NCBI GenBank assembly: GCA_022768695.1
Contig: JALEPO010000089.1
Span: 1 to 40,580 of the forward strand
Reading direction: 5' to 3'
Source: Clostridia bacterium
GTDB lineage: Bacteria > Bacillota > Clostridia > UBA1381
Length of the DNA: 40,580 bases
Shown: piece by piece, positions 38,028 through 40,580 of the stretch
How positions within the stretch are numbered: the first letter of the stretch is position 1
Layout: every line of letters begins with the position of its first letter
The notes under the pieces: generated by a model
The model's database searches: none
Told to the model about the DNA's origin: nothing
Seen by the model: only the letters and a program-made list of their open reading frames with translations
Translations under genes and position numbers: made by a program

Positions 38028-40169
38028 TTATAATTCTATAATTGCTGTATCAAATGCGCTTAATGTAATTGTCTTATCACCGCTATCAGTTTTAACTGTT
38101 GTTGTCTGTTCTGTATCAGCATTGTTTATAACAACAAGCTTCTTGCCGTCAGGATAATAGCAGCATTCCATATTTGCGTTATCTGTAAGATACTTCTGGT
38201 CTGTGCTTTCGCCTGCCGCCGCAAGGATAAGGTTAAGAAGTGTTCTGTTATTAACCTCGCCATGAGTGAAGCTTGACATATAAACTCCTGTACCCTTTCC
38301 AAACTTACGCATTGTTACTGTAGGCACACCTTCAGCCGCTGCAAGAACCTTAGTTTCTGCGTCTGTAAGATAAATATTCATCTTCGGAGCGACAGATGTT
38401 CCGTCTGCTACTGTACCGTCATTTTCAACATCAAAGGTATACTTACCATGGCAAAGTCTTGAGCCTGTGTCCTCGCTTACGCCAAGAATGTGCGACATAC
38501 GGAAATATGTATCATATCCGCAAACAGCGCTCGGTTCGTTTACACCAATGAACGCGCCGCCATTTGCAACCCATTCCGTAAGCATTGAAACAACCTTTTC
38601 GTCCTTCCACTTTTCACCGCCTGACCATGCGCTTCCCGCAAAGCCTGCGTTGATAACAACATCATAATTATCAAGACCATTTTCCTTTAAATCTTCAAAG
38701 CTGATGAAATCAACATCAAGAGGCATGCCTGCAAGAGCCTCGATAACATTGATAAGGTCAAGCTCAGGATGCTCGTGATAATGACCGCCGCAAGTCCATG
38801 AACGAAGTGAACCCCAGAAAGAAAGCACAGCAACACGAGGCTTTAGCACATACGGCTTGCCTGCCTTATGGAATTCACGGATTTCTCTGAATTCATCTGA
38901 AATCTTTTCAATATAATCCTGAAAATCAGGGAATGGAATTGTAAGTGAAAGATAACCGCCAAGACCTATTCTGTCAATCGGAGCGCGAAGAAGCGCGCGT
39001 CTTACGTTTTTCCAGTAGCCCTTTGCCTCAAGAGTCGGATTTCCGCCCTCCATGAATGTAGGAGCACCGCCAAGTCCTACAGGGAACAAATACGGATGAA
39101 GTCTTATTTCATGTGTGTCAACAGCGTCAACACCCGCGCAAAGTCTTGCTTCAAAGCCGTTAAATACGCACTTTATAAGGCCGTCAAAACCGAAATCCTT
39201 GAATCTTTCGCCCCAAGGCTCAACACCTACCCAGCTGTCGTCATAGAAAACATATGCCTTTTTACCGTATGTATGTACAAGGTCAACAAGCTGCTTACCA
39301 AAGTCAACAACAAAATCATTTATAAATTTCATCCAATCAAGCTTCTTTTCATCGCAAGTCATATGTGACGCATGAAGGTCACCCTTATTGATAAAGTCCT
39401 CAGAAGTCATTGCATAACCAAACTTTTCTTCAAATTCCTTTAACGCAAGCGGTGAAACTGTGAAATCATATGAAGCCCAATCCGAGAAAAGATGTCTGTT
39501 TCTCTCATTGCTGCCCCAAATCCATACGAAGTTATAGAACATCGATGTGAAACGCACAACAGTTGTTGCGGGATGTGTTTCGCACCAGTTCTTCATCCAG
39601 TCAAGCATATACTGCTGTGTTTCGGGATAGCGTGGGTCAATCTGCATAAGATGCTCCTTGTCCCAGTTGTTTGTTGTGTGATTGTACATGGAAATTTCTT
39701 CCCAAATTCTGTACGCAAGGAAGTTTACGGTGTACTTGTGCCATGGTGTTACGCCGTTTACTGTTACAACACCGTCAGCGTATGTCCAGTCCTTTATTTC
39801 CTCGTTTGTTGTGCGGTCAAACACCTGCCAGTATTCGATTGATTCCTTTGACTCGTTAATTTTAAATTGCTCTGCAAAGAAATCCTTCATTAAATCAATC
39901 TTAACGCTGTCACTCTCTGCCACAACAGGATTTGTCATAAGGAACGTCTGCTGCAGCTTGTCAAGATTCTGCTTTGCCCATTCGTTGTGGTCACGAATTA
40001 TACAGATAGTTGAATAAATACCATAGCCCGCGTTGATGATTTCGGGTGATAATTCAGTACCGTCCGAATCTCTGATTACGTCAGCACCCCATTTGTCAGC
40101 CATCTGAAGCGTCAGCTCCTCATATCCGCTTTCGCCCGGAAGTGTAAAACCGCCTTTTGTTTTTCCCAT
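38028..40169 (-). CDS. 1,3-beta-galactosyl-N-acetylhexosamine phosphorylase (GH112, lacto-N-biose / galacto-N-biose phosphorylase)
   Basis: Start TKGGFTLPGESGYEELTLQMADKWGADVIRDSDGTELSPEI and full-length resemblance to the GH112 family (VRFTSMFYNFVWIWG, AYVFYDDSWVGVEPWGERF, GGNPTLEAKGYWKNVRRALLRAPIDRIGLGGYLSL). Confidence 0.92.
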   Translation of the reverse strand: MGKTKGGFTLPGESGYEELTLQMADKWGADVIRDSDGTELSPEIINAGYGIYSTICIIRDHNEWAKQNLDKLQQTFLMTNPVVAESDSVKIDLMKDFFAEQFKINESKESIEYWQVFDRTTNEEIKDWTYADGVVTVNGVTPWHKYTVNFLAYRIWEEISMYNHTTNNWDKEHLMQIDPRYPETQQYMLDWMKNWCETHPATTVVRFTSMFYNFVWIWGSNERNRHLFSDWASYDFTVSPLALKEFEEKFGYAMTSEDFINKGDLHASHMTCDEKKLDWMKFINDFVVDFGKQLVDLVHTYGKKAYVFYDDSWVGVEPWGERFKDFGFDGLIKCVFNGFEARLCAGVDAVDTHEIRLHPYLFPVGLGGAPTFMEGGNPTLEAKGYWKNVRRALLRAPIDRIGLGGYLSLTIPFPDFQDYIEKISDEFREIREFHKAGKPYVLKPRVAVLSFWGSLRSWTCGGHYHEHPELDLINVIEALAGMPLDVDFISFEDLKENGLDNYDVVINAGFAGSAWSGGEKWKDEKVVSMLTEWVANGGAFIGVNEPSAVCGYDTYFRMSHILGVSEDTGSRLCHGKYTFDVENDGTVADGTSVAPKMNIYLTDAETKVLAAAEGVPTVTMRKFGKGTGVYMSSFTHGEVNNRTLLNLILAAAGESTDQKYLTDNANMECCYYPDGKKLVVINNADTEQTTTVKTDSGDKTITLSAFDTAIIEL

Positions 40170-40407
40170 ATTTGTCTCTCTCCTTTACAGTTTTTCTCAA
40201 TATTAGAATTATAACATATTGCACTACTATTGTAAAGCAAAAAAACAGTGATTTATGCAAAAATTACAGTAGATAAAAAAAATCTCTATCAGGCTTCGCT
40301 CCGCTCCAACAATCAGGCTTTTTTTCCGTAAGAAAACAGCACCGAAAGGTACTGACAAATAAAAACAAGGCGTTTTCAACATCGAAAAACACCTTGCTTT
40401 TATAGTA

Positions 40408-40580
40408 TTATTCATTTTCATTTATCATATGATTTAATCCGGGAATTTCATTTGTCACCACAAAATCCACACCGTAGGAGAGGAACTTTTTCGCCTCGTC
40501 AGCCGTATCAAGCGACCATACTCCGCAGTATATTCCCTGCTCGTGAAGAATGCGCACAACATCCTCCGTCACTACGGGAT
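40408..40580 (-). CDS. Glycerophosphodiester phosphodiesterase, C-terminal fragment (5' end outside the window)
   Basis: Minus-strand frame ...PVVTEDVVRILHEQGIYCGVWSLDTADEAKKFLSYGVDFVVTNEIPGLNHMINENE*; GDPD C-terminal pattern. Confidence 0.75.
   Translation of the reverse strand, partial: PVVTEDVVRILHEQGIYCGVWSLDTADEAKKFLSYGVDFVVTNEIPGLNHMINENE

Noticed and set aside
1-40580. Defence, phage or IS system
   Set aside because: No transposase, integrase, restriction, toxin-antitoxin or reverse transcriptase signature was seen; content is almost entirely housekeeping. The novelty is in leaders and repeats.

Overview
This is a 40.6-kb chromosomal window, gene-dense and moderately AT-rich, that looks like an anaerobic Firmicute (Clostridia-type gene content and SD/promoter style). 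No phage, IS element, CRISPR array, tRNA or rRNA gene was recognised. Core content: carAB; glnB-amt; an amidohydrolase; a hisZ-hisG-hisA-trmB operon; a CDF metal transporter; a GltD-like oxidoreductase; rpsF-ssb-rpsR; ftsH plus a coupled XRE regulator; an SLH-domain secreted protein; a ClpC-like double AAA+ protein with an N-terminal zinc finger; two QxxRW-type GT2 synthases; rsmA plus a coupled HTH protein; purC-purB-(Cu amine oxidase N-domain protein)-purA; an FkbH-like HAD protein; a GAF/GGDEF/EAL protein; a GH112-type phosphorylase; and the 3' end of a GDPD gene. The most interesting signals lie outside the annotated ORFs. (1) A carAB leader has a perfect SD, a 29-codon uORF ending in a very U-rich tract, and a terminator overlapping the uORF stop, an architecture like the pyrBI UTP-sensing attenuator. 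(2) Two tandem, related terminator units separate a consensus promoter from glnB-amt. (3) The leader of the CDF gene matches the NiCo (czcD) riboswitch core as I remember it, and the next operon encodes a HisZ with a 7-His/7-Cys C-terminal tail. (4) An 84-bp element occurs twice, identical and inverted, 27 kb apart, each copy downstream of a co-oriented gene, followed by a terminator-like hairpin and itself able to fold. (5) A leader before the second GT2 gene has a possible pseudoknot. (6) About 405 bp hold 12 consecutive hairpins, with compensatory changes between two inverted element copies. No computation was run. Base pairing and identities were checked by eye.
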